DNA from: Burkholderiales bacterium
GTDB taxonomy: Bacteria > Pseudomonadota > Gammaproteobacteria > Burkholderiales > Usitatibacteraceae
Assembly: GCA_026786225.1 (NCBI GenBank)
Contig: JAJAYN010000435.1
Span: forward strand, 1-7,374
DNA length: 7,374 nucleotides
Reading direction: 5' to 3'
The translations under genes were made by a program, and so were the position numbers. Positions within the stretch are counted from its first letter, which is position 1. Every line of letters starts with the position of its first letter. Below, piece by piece: positions 5,697 through 7,374 of the stretch. The notes under the pieces are model-generated. The model was not told the DNA's origin. It was given only the letters and a program-made list of their open reading frames with translations, and made no database searches.

Positions 5697-5951
5697 ATGC
5701 AAACTGAACTGTTAAAAGTCAGCGGCATGACTTGCGGCGGCTGCACCAGCAATGTAACGAATGCACTGAAGGCGGTTGCCGGGGTCGGCGACGTTTCAGT
5801 GTCGCTCTCGACCGGCGAAGCCACTGTACAATACGACGAGCAGCGGACGTCGCCGGACCAATTGAAATCGGCCGTGAAAGGCGCGGGATTTGGTGTGGAC
5901 ACGGCTAGCACTACGCATCAACATGTACTTAAAGGCGGCTGGTGCAGCTAG
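5697..5951 (+). CDS. Heavy-metal-associated (CopZ-like) metallochaperone
   Basis: The protein has 84 residues. An HMA domain fills residues 3-68 with the metal motif GMTCGGC (C13, C16), followed by VTNALKAVAGVGDVSVSLST and the late ATVQYDE and GAGFGV elements of the beta-alpha-beta-beta-alpha-beta fold. By family knowledge such proteins carry Cu(I) (sometimes other soft metals) between the two cysteines in the cytosol and hand it to P-type ATPases or stores. Unusual here is a short tail, HQHVLKGGWCS (74-84), with two histidines and an extra cysteine, which might add metal ligands. It follows the copper-storage gene, so passing Cu(I) to or from that store is a reasonable inference. Copper is favoured by context. 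Mercury (MerP-like) is less likely because no signal peptide is present. Confidence 0.9.
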   Translation: MQTELLKVSGMTCGGCTSNVTNALKAVAGVGDVSVSLSTGEATVQYDEQRTSPDQLKSAVKGAGFGVDTASTTHQHVLKGGWCS

Positions 5952-5979
5952 CCCCGATCGACGGCGCTATTCCGGGCTA
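5949..5979. terminator. Weak dyad between convergent genes
   Basis: TAGCCC (5949-5954, including the chaperone stop) pairs with GGGCTA (5974-5979). The loop contains the stop of the opposing gene. It lies exactly where two convergent transcripts should end, but there is no T-run on either side. It is a candidate bidirectional transcript end only. Confidence 0.3.
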
Positions 5980-6482
5980 CGCATCTTTACGTGCACCAGC
6001 GAAAACTCGCTGCCTTCACCGCTGGGCTTGATTTCCACCACGTGCTGATCATCTTTGCGCCCGACCTTGTAAAGCACGTTATTTCTGCGCGGCTTGTCGC
6101 CGTCACAGGTCAGGACTTTTGATTTTTCGTCTTTGGAGAGCTTTGTTTCTACAGCTTGTGGATTGCTGCAATCGAGCACTTCGCCAAACCGCTTGAGATC
6201 GTCACGGTAAAACTGCGCAACCTTGCCTGGAGCATCCATCGACCGAAGCTTCGCGGCGACGATCTTCAGACCATATTCGCCAAAGACGAATTGGATATCG
6301 GCGGAATCGTCCTTGCCTTTCTTTTTCACAACCAGAGCGGCACCGGGATAGATGCGCAAGCCTGTCTTCTCCGGTGCGACCTCCTCCGAAATATTGATGC
6401 CGGCGCTGAAAGACGCCGCTAATGCTACTGATGAAACAGCGGATGCCAAAACACCGATCACGATAATTGAGCGCATTTGCAT
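5967..6482 (-). CDS. Exported protein of unknown function
   Basis: The protein has 171 residues from ATG at 6482. The frame is open 16 codons further, but AAGGA (bases 6492-6496) sits nine bases before this ATG and places the signal peptide at the N-terminus. MQMRSIIVIGVLASAVSSVA then LAA forms a signal peptide with a likely cleavage after ALA (about residue 22). The mature part carries GLRIYPGAALVVKKK, the stretch DIQFVFGEYGLKIVAAKLRS and DAPGKVAQFYRDDLKRFGEV. It resembles hypothetical periplasmic proteins in which a YPGA motif precedes a DxPxKVxxFY(R/K)xxL helix. C121 and C142 (approximate positions) could form a disulfide. The charge is strongly positive in places. No function is assigned. 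It converges with the metallochaperone gene (15 bp apart), so it is not in that operon. Confidence 0.82.
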   Translation of the reverse strand: MQMRSIIVIGVLASAVSSVALAASFSAGINISEEVAPEKTGLRIYPGAALVVKKKGKDDSADIQFVFGEYGLKIVAAKLRSMDAPGKVAQFYRDDLKRFGEVLDCSNPQAVETKLSKDEKSKVLTCDGDKPRRNNVLYKVGRKDDQHVVEIKPSGEGSEFSLVHVKMRSPE

Positions 6483-6788
6483 GGTGAATTTTCCTTGCAG
6501 TTGGGGGGTAAGTCTGAACTGTACGGCCAACCAGACCAGGCTAAAAGCAGCCGTCGATGAATTGCAGAAGCAATTGGATGGAATACGGATGCGCCCTGTA
6601 TCAGGCCAAGGCGTCTACGACACAAGTGTTCACAAACAATACCTGACTCTGTGGCTCAGCCCACAGACGCACTCATGCATTGCCGGGACAATGGCACATC
6701 TCATTCAACTCGTAGCACGAATCACAAACATGGATCGCAACATACCAACGCTCGGAAAAAGCGTCCGTTCCAATGAAGATCCTTCCCG
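6483..6788. other. Divergent intergenic region between the exported protein and the prepilin gene
   Basis: This stretch should hold the promoters of two divergent genes. A plus-strand frame runs through it to 6795, including LKAAVDELQKQLDGIRMRPV, but it has no good start and overlaps the opposite gene. I leave it as a possible remnant. Two small dyads are visible: AATTGC/GCAATT at 6560-6575, and CTGTGG/CCACAG at 6649-6666. No clear sigma-70 pair stands out on either strand. Confidence 0.4.
6649..6666 (+). repeat. Perfect 6-bp inverted repeat upstream of the prepilin gene
   Basis: CTGTGG (6649-6654) and CCACAG (6661-6666) are exact reverse complements separated by CTCAGC. The repeat lies about 120 bases before the prepilin start. 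It could be a regulator site or a small hairpin. Nothing downstream suggests an intrinsic terminator. Confidence 0.35.
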
Positions 6789-7374
6789 GTGTTAATCCGG
6801 TTCAATCGATCTCCATTTCGTACTACACAGCCAAGCCACGCCGAATCGGGCTTCACAATTCTTGAAGTCGCGATGGTGCTCATGATCATCGGGCTTCTGT
6901 TTGGTGGCATTGTGAAGGGACAGGAACTCATCAATGGCGCGAGAACAAGAAACCTCGGGCAGGATTTTCACGCGGTGAAGATAGCGCTCTACAGCTATCA
7001 GGACCGATATAAGTCGTTACCCGGCGATCATCAAGCCGCTTCAAGCGTAGATCCCCGCGCAAACGTGGCAAGCACACCCAGTAGCATGATTGGAAATGGA
7101 AGAATAGATGGCCGCTGGGATTCAACGTTGGACTCGGATGAATCACGTCTTTTCTGGCAGCACGTACGCCTGGCCGGATTCCTTTCTGGATCTCTTATGC
7201 CAACCGACCCTGATTATTCGCCGAAAACACAATTCGGGACAACGCTCGGCATCAGTAGCACCATGCAAATTACCGGGCCGACGGCGATGGACGGACAGCA
7301 CAACATCTGCGCTAAGGGGATTCCCGGAAAATTTGCCAAACAACTGGATTTGCAGGTGGACGACGGAAATACAC
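6789..7374 (+). CDS. Type IV prepilin-like protein (3' end outside window)
   Basis: The frame opens after TGA at 6774-6776 and runs off the window edge, giving 195 codons from GTG 6789, the only start before the signal. There is no clear ribosome binding site. The leader of 21 residues ends AESG, followed by FTILEVAMVLMIIGLLFGGI. This is a textbook prepilin peptidase (PilD) site, cleaving after Gly21, with Phe at +1, Glu at +5 and a hydrophobic helix that anchors the subunit and packs into the filament. Later come YQDRYKSLPGDH, then ESRLFWQHVRLAGF, and near the edge ICAKGIPGKFAKQLDLQVDD. These are found in pilin/type II secretion pseudopilin-like proteins, many annotated only as prepilin-type. 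Whether it is a major pilin, minor pilin or pseudopilin cannot be decided here. No other pilus gene is in the window. Confidence 0.88.
   Translation, partial: MLIRFNRSPFRTTQPSHAESGFTILEVAMVLMIIGLLFGGIVKGQELINGARTRNLGQDFHAVKIALYSYQDRYKSLPGDHQAASSVDPRANVASTPSSMIGNGRIDGRWDSTLDSDESRLFWQHVRLAGFLSGSLMPTDPDYSPKTQFGTTLGISSTMQITGPTAMDGQHNICAKGIPGKFAKQLDLQVDDGNT

Noticed and set aside
6352..6795. 147-codon plus-strand open frame
   Set aside because: Its first third is antisense to the exported protein, no start or ribosome site fits, and it has no recognisable domain. The part after 6530 might be a remnant but cannot be supported.

Overview
The window looks like chromosomal DNA of a Gram-negative proteobacterium, most likely a betaproteobacterium. 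GC appears moderate (judged by eye, not counted). The support is a LexA site of the enterobacterial/betaproteobacterial type (CTG-N10-CAG), a type IV prepilin of a proteobacterial style, and a periplasmic protein with a classical signal peptide. The genus cannot be told from this sequence.

Layout. (1) Positions 1-306 hold the 3' end of a rhodanese-type sulfurtransferase, followed by a short overlapping reading frame broken by a TGA. (2) Positions about 486-935 are mostly decayed DNA. They contain a recognisable 45-codon antisense relic of a zinc-dependent alcohol dehydrogenase that has lost its start codon and its catalytic zinc cysteine. (3) Positions 936-2006 encode a flavodoxin-like NAD(P)H/FMN oxidoreductase with a cysteine cluster. 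(4) At 2131-2146 lies a perfect LexA (SOS) box overlapping a -10 hexamer. It precedes a small helical protein of unknown function and a DnaQ-type 3'-5' exonuclease fused to a Cho/UvrC-type GIY-YIG nuclease that keeps the UvrC iron-sulfur cysteine spacing. An alpha/beta hydrolase follows after 44 bp. (5) Positions 4649-4997 contain an antisense gene remnant and a perfect 9-bp dyad. (6) Positions 4998-5951 form a compact metal-handling cluster, probably for copper: a Met/Gly-rich small membrane protein, a 21-cysteine four-helix-bundle copper-storage protein (Csp/DUF326 type) and a CopZ-like metallochaperone. (7) On the minus strand, 5967-6482 encodes an exported protein of unknown function. (8) From 6789 to the window edge runs a partial type IV prepilin-like gene.

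How the genes fit together. The SOS box, small ORF and exonuclease-nuclease fusion look like a DNA-damage-inducible repair unit. The three-gene metal cluster has no P-type ATPase or MerR/CsoR regulator inside the window. It reads as a membrane component, a cytosolic Cu(I) store and a Cu(I) shuttle. The remaining genes are single units with no visible functional link.
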